Shown here: piece after piece, positions 1 to 6,904 of the stretch
Layout of the letters: every line of letters begins with the position of its first letter
Position numbering within the stretch: position 1 is the first letter of the stretch
DNA from: UBA6107 sp964459385
Lineage (GTDB): Bacteria > Chloroflexota > Anaerolineae > Anaerolineales > Anaerolineaceae
NCBI GenBank assembly: GCA_964459385.1
Contig: CAYWLG010000023.1
Coordinates: 1 to 26,192, forward strand
DNA: 26,192 nt
Direction: 5' to 3'
The notes under the pieces: generated by a model
Seen by the model: the letters and a program-made list of their open reading frames with translations, nothing else
The model's database searches: none
What the model was told of the DNA's origin: nothing
Position numbers and translations under genes: made by a program

Positions 1-2
1 TG

Positions 3-632
3 TTAATCCACCTGGCTCTCAAGACGGGTATGCGGCAGGGTGAGTTGTTCGCCCTTAAGTGGGAAGACATTCTCTGGGAGACACAGCAGATTCACATCCA
101 ACGCAATTTGCAGCGCGTCCTTCGGGAGGGCAAACAGGTACGCACCTTCAGCACTCCTAAAACTGCAACCAGCGACCGCAAGATCATGGTGGGTGTGAAG
201 ACGCTCGATGCGCTCAGGGCTCAACAAAAAGAAGTGCAGCTAAAGAAAACGCTGGCGAAAAATCGCTGGCAGGAAAACGATCTGGTCTTTCCTTCCAGCA
301 CTGGCACTCCGCTGAATCAAAGCAACGTTCTGAAACAATATGGAGAGATTCAGAAAGCGGCAGGGCTGAAGCACATCCGTTTTCACGACCTGCGCCACAT
401 CGCCGCTTCAGTCATGCTTAACCATGGTATCCAACTTCTGACAGTCTCATACAACCTAGGACACTCACAACCTTCGACCACACTGAATATGTATGGTCAT
501 CAGTTCAGCGCCATGGAGTTGCAAGCAGCCTGTCTGATGGATGACATCTTTGATCAACCCCAGGTTCAACCACAAGCTCAACCCAGTCCACTGCCTGTAG
601 AGTTTCTCTCAGTTTCGAATCTTAAAAAATGA
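3..632 (+). CDS. Tyrosine recombinase/integrase, C-terminal catalytic part (cut by the window edge)
   Basis: Site-specific recombinase of the phage-integrase family; it would cut and rejoin DNA at attachment sites through a covalent phosphotyrosine. The reading frame is open to the left edge, so the N-terminal DNA-binding part lies outside the window. Visible catalytic landmarks in order are the first Arg in GMRQGE, a beta-hairpin with KTATSDRK, the HDLRH box, the GHSQPSTT box and the nucleophile Tyr in NMYGH. The C-terminal tail is rich in Pro and Gln. The gene ends about 140 bp before the 3' end of a tRNA-Arg gene on the other strand, which is the usual place for an integrase of an element inserted in a tRNA. 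Family assignment is firm; whether the element is a prophage, ICE or island cannot be told from this fragment. Confidence 0.93.
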   Translation, partial: LIHLALKTGMRQGELFALKWEDILWETQQIHIQRNLQRVLREGKQVRTFSTPKTATSDRKIMVGVKTLDALRAQQKEVQLKKTLAKNRWQENDLVFPSSTGTPLNQSNVLKQYGEIQKAAGLKHIRFHDLRHIAASVMLNHGIQLLTVSYNLGHSQPSTTLNMYGHQFSAMELQAACLMDDIFDQPQVQPQAQPSPLPVEFLSVSNLKK

Positions 633-671
633 TATTCTAATCTTAAGAAAAGTTGAGAGAAAATCAAAAAG

Positions 672-700
672 TTTTGCACGTTTTTTGCACGTTTTTTTGC
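672..700 (+). repeat. Short T-rich tandem repeat (TTTTGCACG units, 11-bp period)
   Basis: TTTTGCACG occurs at 672-680 and again at 683-691, followed by another T-run ending in GC at 700. It lies between the integrase and the tRNA-Arg gene. Repeated short motifs beside an integrase can be arm-type recombinase sites, but this is only a guess; low-complexity T-runs could explain it. Confidence 0.4.
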
Positions 701-713
701 CCAAATATAGCAA

Positions 714-747
714 TCGGACGGCATAAACCACCATATATGCCGTCCGA
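714..747. repeat. Perfect 12-bp inverted repeat between integrase and tRNA-Arg
   Basis: TCGGACGGCATA at 714-725 is the exact reverse complement of TATGCCGTCCGA at 736-747, with a 10-nt loop. No T-run follows on either strand, so it is not a classical intrinsic terminator. It could be a protein-binding or recombination-accessory site of the integrated element, or a structured 3' end for the convergent integrase and tRNA transcripts. Confidence 0.7.
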
Positions 748-772
748 CTACCTGGAAACCCCTGTATATAGG

Positions 773-846
773 CGCCCCCGGCGCGGCTCGAACGCGCAAC
801 CTACTGATTCGAAGTCAGGCACTCTATCCAATTGAGCTACGGGGGC
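773..846 (-). tRNA. tRNA-Arg (anticodon TCG)
   Basis: A 74-nt cloverleaf on the minus strand. The acceptor strands GCCCCCG (840-846) and CGGGGGC (774-780) pair fully, with discriminator G at 773. The D arm is GCTC/GAGT with loop AATTGGATA. The anticodon stem CCTGA/TCAGT (outer pair mismatched) encloses the loop CTTCGAA, giving anticodon TCG, which reads CGA as arginine. The T arm is GCGCG TTCGAGC CGCGC. The 3' CCA is not encoded. A promoter sits just upstream on the same strand. The 3' end points at the integrase gene, so the 3' half is the likely attachment site. Confidence 0.95.
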
Positions 847-857
847 GAATCGCTTCA

Positions 858-886
858 TTTATACATCAAATAAGTGGGAATGTAAA
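858..886 (-). promoter_or_regulatory. Promoter of tRNA-Arg
   Basis: On the minus strand a -35 box TTTACA (881-886) and a -10 box TATAAA (858-863) are separated by exactly 17 bp. The -10 box ends 11 nt before the first base of the mature tRNA, giving a very short 5' leader. Confidence 0.7.
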
Positions 887-891
887 GAAAT

Positions 892-919
892 TTGACTTTT
901 GCATTTACTCTTCTAATAT
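892..919 (+). promoter_or_regulatory. Candidate promoter of the PPK2 gene
   Basis: A -35 box TTGACT (892-897) and a -10 box TAATAT (914-919) with a 16-bp spacer lie about 75 bp upstream of the PPK2 start. It is back to back with the tRNA-Arg promoter. Confidence 0.5.
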
Positions 920-993
920 TCTCCGGTTTATCCTACAATCAAGGCATTGAATTTGCATATGATCTGGCTTGATCGCTTGCGCGTGGAGGAAAA

Positions 994-1821
994 ATGGAAA
1001 AGTATAAAGTTAAATTAAATCAGAAAATTGATCTTGCCAAAGATTTTGATCCAGATGATTACGGTGACTGGAAGGGCAAAAAAGAGAAGGGTGTTGCCCG
1101 ATTTGTTGAGATTAAAACGGAACTGGAGCAATTGCAAGAGGTCCTTTACGCTGAGCACCGCCAAAAGATTTTGATCATCCTGCAGGCGATGGATACCGCC
1201 GGCAAAGACGGTACCATTCGGGCTATTTTCAGCGGGGTCAACCCACAGGGCGTGAAAGTGGCGAACTTTAAGGTGCCCACTCCCATCGAAAACGACCATG
1301 ATTTTTTGTGGCGCGTTCATCCTCACGTGCCGGGCAAAGGGGATCTGGTGGTCTTCAATCGTTCGCACTATGAGCAGGTTCTGGTGGTGCGGGTGCACAA
1401 GCTGGAAGAGAAGAAAGATTGGCAGGCGCATTACAAACAGATCAACGACTTTGAACGCCTGCTGGCAGAGACTGGCACTACCATTTTGAAGTTCTTCTTA
1501 AACATTTCCCTTGGAGAGCAGAAAGATCGTCTGCTCGAACGAATCAACACCCCTGAAAAACAATGGAAGTTTAACCCAGGCGATCTGCCTGAGCGTGAGC
1601 TTTGGCCAGAATACATGGAGGCTTATCAGGAGGCGCTTTCAAAAACGAGCACCGATTATGCGCCCTGGTATGTGGTGCCTGCCAACCACAACTGGTATCG
1701 CAATCTGGTGGTAGCCAGCATCATCGCTGACAAGCTGAAGGAACTGAAAATGGAATACCCACCGGCTGCGGAAAATCTTGACCAATACCGCCAGCAACTC
1801 GAGGGCGAAGGGGCAAAATAG
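994..1821 (+). CDS. ppk2: Polyphosphate kinase 2 family phosphotransferase (PPK2, class III-like)
   Basis: Cytoplasmic enzyme that moves phosphate between inorganic polyphosphate and nucleotides, in this family mostly using polyphosphate to phosphorylate AMP/ADP or GMP/GDP. The 275-residue protein has the PPK2 P-loop-like motif AMDTAGKDGT (residues 65-74) and the Walker B/lid region VVFNRSHYEQVLVVRVH (119-135); the NRSHYE form rather than DRSWY is typical of the class III, AMP- and ADP-accepting group. The length is normal for a single-domain PPK2. The ATG is preceded at good distance by GGAGG (985-989), which decides the start. It has its own candidate promoter; no terminator is seen before the sigma-factor gene 42 bp downstream. 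Class and substrate are family inference. Confidence 0.93.
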   Translation: MEKYKVKLNQKIDLAKDFDPDDYGDWKGKKEKGVARFVEIKTELEQLQEVLYAEHRQKILIILQAMDTAGKDGTIRAIFSGVNPQGVKVANFKVPTPIENDHDFLWRVHPHVPGKGDLVVFNRSHYEQVLVVRVHKLEEKKDWQAHYKQINDFERLLAETGTTILKFFLNISLGEQKDRLLERINTPEKQWKFNPGDLPERELWPEYMEAYQEALSKTSTDYAPWYVVPANHNWYRNLVVASIIADKLKELKMEYPPAAENLDQYRQQLEGEGAK

Positions 1822-1849
1822 CCTCTTCATAACAGACGTTATTTTCGGG

Positions 1850-1855
1850 TAGAAT
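1850..1855 (+). promoter_or_regulatory. Candidate -10 box giving a near-leaderless sigma-factor mRNA
   Basis: TAGAAT at 1850-1855 lies only 8 nt before the ATG at 1864, so transcription would begin within about two bases of the start codon. Upstream, ATAAC at 1830-1834 and GTTAT at 1839-1843 form a small inverted repeat. No Shine-Dalgarno sequence is present, which agrees with a leaderless message. No convincing -35 box. Confidence 0.35.
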
Positions 1856-1863
1856 TAATTTCT

Positions 1864-2478
1864 ATGGATGAAATCGCGCTGGTAAATTCCGCTTTGAACG
1901 GCGAATTGGATGCCTTCAACCGTCTGGTGCTGGCTTATCAGGACATGGCGTTCAACGTCGCTTATCGCATTCTGGGGGATGACGATCTGGCTGAGGATGC
2001 CACCCAGATCGCCTTTGTTTCGGCGTACAAAAATCTGCGCTCCTTCCGCGGGGGCTCTTTCAAGGCTTGGGTGATGCGCATGGTCACCAATTCGTGCTAT
2101 GACGAGTTGCGCCGCCGCCAACGCCATCCGACCACGCCGCTTGAGCCGATGAACGAAGCAGAGGGCGAGGAGCTGGATTCGTCGGAATGGCTGGCCTCAG
2201 ATGACCCGTCGCCCGAAACGACTCTGGAGCAGGCTGAGATCGAACATGCCATCGAGCACTGCCTGGAGCGGCTTTCACCCGATTTTCGCGCTGTGGTGGT
2301 GTTGGTGGATATTCAGGGTATGGATTACGACGAGGTGGCGCAAAGCGTGGGCAGCCCGTTGGGCACGGTGAAGAGCCGGCTGGCGCGTGCCCGCTTGCAT
2401 TTGCGCGATTGCCTGCGTGGATTTGAGGAACTTCTGCCCGCCGAATTTCGTCTTGATAGTGAGGCACGCCATGAATAA
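1864..2478 (+). CDS. ECF-type RNA polymerase sigma factor
   Basis: Alternative sigma-70 family factor (204 residues) that directs RNA polymerase to a dedicated regulon. Sigma region 2 covers about residues 20-87 (RLVLAYQDMAFNVAYRI, then DLAEDATQIAFVSAYKNLRSF), a variable acidic linker covers 88-132, and sigma region 4 covers about 133-187 with the helix-turn-helix DYDEVAQSVGSPLGTVKSRLARAR. There is no region 1 or 3, as expected for the ECF group. The stop overlaps the next gene by 8 nt, and that gene encodes a membrane protein with anti-sigma features, so the two should form a signalling pair. No ribosome-binding site precedes the ATG. Confidence 0.94.
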   Translation: MDEIALVNSALNGELDAFNRLVLAYQDMAFNVAYRILGDDDLAEDATQIAFVSAYKNLRSFRGGSFKAWVMRMVTNSCYDELRRRQRHPTTPLEPMNEAEGEELDSSEWLASDDPSPETTLEQAEIEHAIEHCLERLSPDFRAVVVLVDIQGMDYDEVAQSVGSPLGTVKSRLARARLHLRDCLRGFEELLPAEFRLDSEARHE

Positions 2479-3274
2479 GACCCTTACTATTAAAGACTAT
2501 GAATTAATTTCCGCGTACCTCGATTCAGTCTGTTCTCCCCAAGAAAAAGTGAAGATCGAGACACAATTACGGTCAGATGCCGAGTTCAAGCAGGCGCTGG
2601 CTGAATTCAAGCGTGCCAAATGGATGATGAGCCAGGTGCCCAAAAAGCGGGCGCCGCGCAATTTCACCCTTTCTGCTTCGCAGTTACCTCAACCGGCGCG
2701 CCGCTCTGCCTGGGTGCCGGCTTTGAATTTTGTGGCTCTGGCCGCCTCGGTGATGCTGGTGGTGGTCTTCGTGGGTTCAAGGTTCTTGGGTTTCGGCGTG
2801 AATAAAATGGCCATCCCAGAAGCTGCGCCGATGATGGCGGCTGCCCCGGCAAATTCAGATTCACAATCTGCCACACTCAGCCCGATCATCACCTGGGGGC
2901 AGGTGGGAGGCTATGGTGGTGGCGGAGGGGATGCAGGCGGTTTTGCCACCGGCATGGGAGGTGGACCTACCACAGATACTTTTTCTGCTGAGGTCGCACC
3001 CGAAACTCCTGTCGAACAGCCGGCTGAAACGAACCCTGACCTGACCCCAAAAAGCCCGCAGACTACTGAAGCCGCTAGTGCCGATACCGCGTCTGGCCTG
3101 ATCCTGGGCCTGGCGCCTGAAGAAGAACGCGGCAATCAGATCACGGCAAAAGAAGCTGTTTCATCAGAACCGGCGGCCGCTCCATTCCCCTGGCTGCTGG
3201 CTTCTCAGATCGCCCTGGCTGTACTTGCTGTCGGAAGTGTCGTTCTCTCGTTGATCCTGCGCAGGCGGTCTTAA
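2471..3274 (+). CDS. Membrane-anchored anti-sigma factor
   Basis: Probable partner that holds the upstream ECF sigma factor at the membrane. The ATG at 2471 lies inside the end of the sigma gene, arguing for translational coupling; longer upstream extensions would only read sigma-gene sequence in another frame. The 267-residue protein begins with a cytoplasmic helical anti-sigma-like segment (about 1-60: ELISAYLDSVCSPQEKVKIE), then a PRNFTL motif (62-67) seen in many Chloroflexota anti-sigma proteins, a first membrane helix (about 84-106), a Gly-rich and acidic Pro/Thr region presumed extracytoplasmic, and a second membrane helix near the C-terminus ending in RRRS. No HxxxCxxC zinc motif is present, so it is not a ZAS-type redox sensor. 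The signal sensed is unknown. Confidence 0.82.
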   Translation: MNKTLTIKDYELISAYLDSVCSPQEKVKIETQLRSDAEFKQALAEFKRAKWMMSQVPKKRAPRNFTLSASQLPQPARRSAWVPALNFVALAASVMLVVVFVGSRFLGFGVNKMAIPEAAPMMAAAPANSDSQSATLSPIITWGQVGGYGGGGGDAGGFATGMGGGPTTDTFSAEVAPETPVEQPAETNPDLTPKSPQTTEAASADTASGLILGLAPEEERGNQITAKEAVSSEPAAAPFPWLLASQIALAVLAVGSVVLSLILRRRS

Positions 3275-3772
3275 TTGTCTTCAAAACCCTATAAATACTG
3301 CCCGATGTGCGCTTCTGCGCTGGTCATTCGCCGCCAGATGGGCGAAAATCGTCCCACCTGCCCTAACTGCGGCTGGGTGCATTATGAAGACCCCAAGGTG
3401 GCCGCCGGGGTTTTGGCCTTCCAGGAGGGCAAGATTCTGCTGGTACGCCGCATCATGGAACCTTTCGTGGGCAAGTGGAGCATCCCGGCCGGCTTTGTCA
3501 ATGCCTATGAAGACCCCGCTCTGGCGGCGATCCGTGAGTGCCGCGAAGAGACCGGCTTGATCGTCGAATTGGAAGGACTGTTTGACCTGCTCTCCGGCCG
3601 TGAACACCCACGCGGTTCAGACATCTTTCTGGTCTATCGTGCTGCCAAAGTGAGCGGGCAGCCCCATGCCGCCGATGACGCAGACGGGGCCGATTGGTTT
3701 GATCTCGACAATTTACCCGAGCTGGCCTTTGAATCGACCCGCAAGATCATCGCGCGGCTTCTCTCTGACTGA
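3275..3772 (+). CDS. Nudix hydrolase with N-terminal zinc ribbon
   Basis: Hydrolase of nucleoside-diphosphate-linked substrates. The 165-residue protein has a zinc ribbon (Cys9, Cys12, Cys29, Cys32 in CPMC and CPNC) followed by a full Nudix box at residues 73-95 (G-x5-E-x7-REC-REETGL). The ribbon-plus-Nudix layout resembles NADH pyrophosphatase-type proteins, but the substrate is not certain. The start is TTG directly after the anti-sigma stop; the first downstream ATG would remove Cys9, so the TTG start is preferred. It is likely co-transcribed with the sigma/anti-sigma pair and followed by a short terminator-like hairpin. Confidence 0.9.
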   Translation: MSSKPYKYCPMCASALVIRRQMGENRPTCPNCGWVHYEDPKVAAGVLAFQEGKILLVRRIMEPFVGKWSIPAGFVNAYEDPALAAIRECREETGLIVELEGLFDLLSGREHPRGSDIFLVYRAAKVSGQPHAADDADGADWFDLDNLPELAFESTRKIIARLLSD

Positions 3773-3804
3773 AAACAAAATTTCTAAAAATGATAAAATG
3801 GTAT

Positions 3805-3824
3805 AGAGGTTGCACCTCTTTTTT
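3805..3824 (+). terminator. Short intrinsic terminator-like hairpin after the Nudix gene
   Basis: AGAGGT (3805-3810) pairs with ACCTCT (3814-3819) over a 3-nt loop and runs straight into Ts up to 3824. The stem is short, so termination may be partial; the same stretch contains TATAGA (3802-3807) that might serve as a -10 box for ftsK. Confidence 0.5.
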
Positions 3825-3844
3825 GCGATTAACTACTTTCGAAA

Positions 3845-6253
3845 GTGACCCTCATGCCAGGCTATCCTACTTCTCGTTCTTCCAAGTCTAAAAAATCTCG
3901 ACCCTCCACTTCTGCACGCCGCAGCTCCGGTAAAAAATCCAAATCGGCAGTGCAGCCGCTGCACGTTTCCCCTGAGGTGAAGAAAGACATCGTTGGCGGT
4001 CTGCTCGCCGTGGTGGGCGTGGTCAGCTTGCTCAGCTATTTCTCCACGGAACAGGGCACGCTGACGAATTGGTTCAGTACTTTAATGAAGCATATTGCCG
4101 GCTGGGGAGGGATCGTGCTGCCTTTGGTGATTCTGGCGGCAGGATTGTGGCTGTTATTCCGCAATGTGGATAAGTTCCCGCGTCTTTCCACCGGTCGTGT
4201 GATCGGGCTGATCCTGTTCTACTTCAACTTGCTCGCCTGGTTTCATTTTTTTGCCGGTGGGGGCTATGCCAGTGCCGCGTTGGGGGTAGGCGGCGGTTAC
4301 GTGGGGGCTTTCTTCAGCCAATTGTTGATCAATGGTCTGGGCAGCGCCGGTGCGGTCGTTTTTCTGATCGCCTGGCTGGTCATTGCCCTGGTGTTTATTT
4401 TGGATCTATCCATTCCCGAGTTGGTAAATCGTATTGGCGGGCTGTTTGAGCGCAGCGGGAAAGCGCCCAAACCCCTGCCAGTGGCACACACACGCCCCGT
4501 GACCACCACCGCGCCCAAAAAAGTGATGACCTTTGAGGAGCATGAAGAACTGCCTGAAGGGTTTAGCCCTCTCAATACTGATGCGCGTGGCGTGCCAACC
4601 CGCAGTATAACGGTCAGCCCGCGCCCTAAACCGGAAACAGCGTCTTCTGCCCAGCCGGTTAACACACGTGTGAACTCCTCCGCTCAAACACAGCGACCTG
4701 AGACCGCCGCAGTTACCGAACCGGTGGTGACGCACGTAACGAAGCCGCAAAAACCCTGGCCGATGCCCGCCATTGATGCCGTGCTTGACCCGGCCAACCC
4801 GGTTTCCATCCAATCGAACGTGGATAAAGATCGCGCTCGCATCATCGAAGAGACGCTGGCCTCGCTGAGTGCTCCTGGGCATGTGGTGGAGATTCACCGC
4901 GGCCCTACGGTGACCCAGTTTGGCGTGGAACCCGATTTTATCGAATCTCGCAACGGCAAGATGCGCGTGCGCGTCTCAAAGATCGTCTCTGTGGCCGATG
5001 ACCTGGCCCTCACCCTGGCCGCGCCCAGCATCCGCATTCAGGCGCCCGTGCCCGGACGCAGTTACGTGGGCATTGAGGTGCCGAACACTGAAGTGTCCGT
5101 GGTGGGTCTGCGCGAGGTGATCGAAAACGAAGCTTACCGCAAACTAAAATCGAGCCTCAAGCTCGGTCTGGGTAAAGACGTGGCTGGCAAGCCCACCTGT
5201 GCCGACCTGACCACCATGCCGCACCTGCTCATTGCCGGCACGACCAACTCGGGCAAATCGGTCTGTGTCAACTCCATTCTCACCAGCCTGCTGCTCAATA
5301 ATTCACCAGCCGATCTGCGCCTGGTGCTGGTAGACCCCAAACGGGTGGAACTGACCGGCTATAACCGTATTCCGCATCTGCTGGCACCGGTGGTGGTGGA
5401 CGCCGAAAAGGTCATCGGCGCCCTGCAGTGGGTCATCCGCGAAATGGATTCCCGCTATCACAAATTTGCCAAGACGGGCGTGCGCAACATCAGTGAGTTT
5501 AACAAACGCGGCGATGAACACCTGCCTTATCTGGTGGTGGTCATTGACGAGTTGGCCGACCTGATGATGCTGGCGCCTGACGAAACCGAGCGCGCCATTA
5601 CCCGCCTGGCCCAGTTGGCCCGCGCCACCGGCATTCATTTGATCATTGCCACGCAGCGTCCCTCGGTGGACGTGCTGACCGGCCTGATCAAGGCCAACCT
5701 GCCGGCCCGCATCGCTTTTGCGGTGGCCTCGGGAGTGGACAGCCGCGTCATTCTCGATCAACCCGGCGCCGAAAAGCTGCTGGGCCGCGGCGATATGCTT
5801 TACCAGGCGCCTGACGCCCCGGCGCCCGTGCGCTTGCAGGGCACCTATGTCTCTGACGCCGAGATTCAGCGCCTGGTCGAAAACTGGCGCGTCATTGCCA
5901 TGAACTACAACGACGGCACCACCGTGGATCCCTTTGCCAATGCCTCCTTTGAGATGCTGCCGGATGGCGTTCCCCTCAAGCAGGGGGCACTCTGGGAAGA
6001 CGGCGCCCTTGTTAATGAAGACCCCGGCCTCAATGAGGCGATTTCCATCGTGCGCAAAGAAAAGAAAGCCTCCATTTCCATGCTGCAGCGCCGCATGCGC
6101 GTAGGCTACACCCGTGCCGCCCGCCTCATCGACAAGATGGAAGAACGCGGCATCATCGGTCCGCAGGTGATGGGCGTGCAGACGCGTGAAGTGCTCGATT
6201 ATGGCGAAACAGGCGAGGGGGATGTGGAAGAAGGGGAGTTGGAAGAGTCGTAA
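3845..6253 (+). CDS. ftsK: DNA translocase FtsK/SpoIIIE
   Basis: Septum-located ATP-driven motor that pumps chromosomal DNA and helps resolve chromosome dimers during division. The 802-residue protein has a Ser/Lys/Arg-rich start (1-40), about four membrane helices (45-200), a Pro/Thr-rich linker (200-300), and the motor: the alpha subdomain near 310-440, Walker A GTTNSGKS (about 465-473), Walker B VVVIDELADLMM (about 562-573), and a C-terminal winged-helix gamma domain (about 728-775, MLQRRMRVGYTRAARLIDKM) that reads polar DNA motifs. GTG at 3845 and ATG at 3854 are both possible starts; neither has a strong ribosome-binding site. A strong terminator follows. Length is normal for the family. 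Confidence 0.96.
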   Translation: MTLMPGYPTSRSSKSKKSRPSTSARRSSGKKSKSAVQPLHVSPEVKKDIVGGLLAVVGVVSLLSYFSTEQGTLTNWFSTLMKHIAGWGGIVLPLVILAAGLWLLFRNVDKFPRLSTGRVIGLILFYFNLLAWFHFFAGGGYASAALGVGGGYVGAFFSQLLINGLGSAGAVVFLIAWLVIALVFILDLSIPELVNRIGGLFERSGKAPKPLPVAHTRPVTTTAPKKVMTFEEHEELPEGFSPLNTDARGVPTRSITVSPRPKPETASSAQPVNTRVNSSAQTQRPETAAVTEPVVTHVTKPQKPWPMPAIDAVLDPANPVSIQSNVDKDRARIIEETLASLSAPGHVVEIHRGPTVTQFGVEPDFIESRNGKMRVRVSKIVSVADDLALTLAAPSIRIQAPVPGRSYVGIEVPNTEVSVVGLREVIENEAYRKLKSSLKLGLGKDVAGKPTCADLTTMPHLLIAGTTNSGKSVCVNSILTSLLLNNSPADLRLVLVDPKRVELTGYNRIPHLLAPVVVDAEKVIGALQWVIREMDSRYHKFAKTGVRNISEFNKRGDEHLPYLVVVIDELADLMMLAPDETERAITRLAQLARATGIHLIIATQRPSVDVLTGLIKANLPARIAFAVASGVDSRVILDQPGAEKLLGRGDMLYQAPDAPAPVRLQGTYVSDAEIQRLVENWRVIAMNYNDGTTVDPFANASFEMLPDGVPLKQGALWEDGALVNEDPGLNEAISIVRKEKKASISMLQRRMRVGYTRAARLIDKMEERGIIGPQVMGVQTREVLDYGETGEGDVEEGELEES

Positions 6254-6268
6254 ATGTAGATAAAATAT

Positions 6269-6297
6269 GAGCGCCTTTTTGAGGCGCTCAATTTTTT
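6269..6297. terminator. Intrinsic terminator between convergent ftsK and the membrane-protein gene
   Basis: GAGCGCCT (6269-6276) and AGGCGCTC (6282-6289) form a perfect 8-bp GC-rich stem with a 5-nt loop, followed by AA and six Ts on the + strand. On the minus strand the hairpin is followed by a weaker ATATTTTA tract, so it may work in both directions; the membrane-protein stop codon lies at its edge. Confidence 0.9.
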
Positions 6298-6721
6298 AGC
6301 TTATTTTTGCTTTCATCACCCCGGTTGCATAACTGACCAATGCACCTAAAAAGCCGAAGGCCATCAGCAGCGAGCTCAAGTTGGTTTGCCCGGCTGAGAC
6401 GAATTCTGATCCAAAATAATAGCTCAGTAAAGTGAACAAAAACCCGAGCAGTGAGGCAATGATGGCATACCTCTGCTTGACCTTGAAGCTCATCACCAGC
6501 GAGCCGATCGCCACCAGAACCAACAGGCTGCCCAGCACGGCGTGTGCCGCGATCACGGCCGAATGGCTGAACACCCAGGCCCAGGCCTCGTGCCCCATGA
6601 TCGATTCAGGCATTTCAATGTATAAATTTGCGATCATCCCCAAGACGAACAAGGCCAGCAGCGTGTGCACGGCGCCCATGGTCATGCCGCGATAGGCTTT
6701 TAAAGATTTTTCATTCTCCAT
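6296..6721 (-). CDS. Four-helix membrane protein of unknown function
   Basis: A 141-residue hydrophobic protein that I do not recognise. Predicted membrane helices lie at about residues 15-34, 52-78, 86-103 and 114-135, with short charged loops and a Lys-rich cytoplasmic C-terminus. Three histidines sit in or next to the first two helices (His19, His53, His60), an arrangement that could bind haem or a metal, though nothing else supports this. The start is set by AGGAG (about 6727-6731) in front of the ATG. It is divergent from the HTH/nucleotidyltransferase pair and has its own candidate promoter with a small palindrome over the start of transcription. It converges on ftsK with a shared terminator. 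Confidence 0.8.
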   Translation of the reverse strand: MENEKSLKAYRGMTMGAVHTLLALFVLGMIANLYIEMPESIMGHEAWAWVFSHSAVIAAHAVLGSLLVLVAIGSLVMSFKVKQRYAIIASLLGFLFTLLSYYFGSEFVSAGQTNLSSLLMAFGFLGALVSYATGVMKAKIS

Positions 6722-6749
6722 AATTTTCTCCTTTCACCATATTTATTTT

Positions 6750-6797
6750 AGACAATAACTGTCTTAATTGTATAAGAATTTGTATGCGTTAATGTAA
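6750..6797 (-). promoter_or_regulatory. Promoter of the membrane-protein gene with candidate operator
   Basis: On the minus strand, -35 TTACAT (6792-6797) and -10 TATACA (6769-6774) are 17 bp apart. Where transcription would start lies an inverted repeat, AGACA (6750-6754) and TGTCT (6760-6764) with a 5-bp centre, placed as a repressor site would be. The motif differs from the TAGGTCA palindromes of the divergent operon. Confidence 0.5.
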
Positions 6798-6813
6798 AAG
6801 TATTTCATCGCTC

Positions 6814-6842
6814 TTGAAAGGAAACATAAATTGCATTATAAT
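6814..6842 (+). promoter_or_regulatory. Promoter of the HTH/nucleotidyltransferase operon
   Basis: -35 TTGAAA (6814-6819) and a consensus -10 TATAAT (6837-6842) with an optimal 17-bp spacer. The first palindrome of the operator array begins on the last base of the -10 box, so a bound repressor would block RNA polymerase. Confidence 0.8.
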
Positions 6843-6902
6843 GACCTATAAAGTAGGTCATATAACCTAAATAATAGGTCATGTGACCGATAAAGTAGGT
6901 CA
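6842..6902. promoter_or_regulatory. Operator array: three 19-bp palindromes at 21-bp spacing
   Basis: Three sites share arms TGACCTA and TAGGTCA around a 5-bp A/T-rich centre: 6842-6860 (TGACCTATAAAGTAGGTCA, perfect arms), 6863-6881 (left arm TAACCTA, one mismatch) and 6884-6902 (left arm TGACCGA, one mismatch). The right arm TAGGTCA is identical in all three. The 21-bp period is two helical turns, so all sites face the same side of the DNA. The array runs from the -10 box to 2 nt before the ATG at 6905, and the third site contains the only AGG Shine-Dalgarno-like bases. The adjacent wHTH protein is the obvious candidate ligand. Confidence 0.85.
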
Positions 6903-6904
6903 AA

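Noticed and set aside
653..835. A 60-codon open frame between the integrase and PPK2
   Set aside because: It runs through the inverted repeat and the tRNA-Arg gene on the opposite strand, so it is not a plausible gene.
6842..6902. CRISPR array or tandem satellite
   Set aside because: The units are palindromic, only three, directly adjoining a promoter and start codon, and have no unique spacers, so an operator array explains them better.
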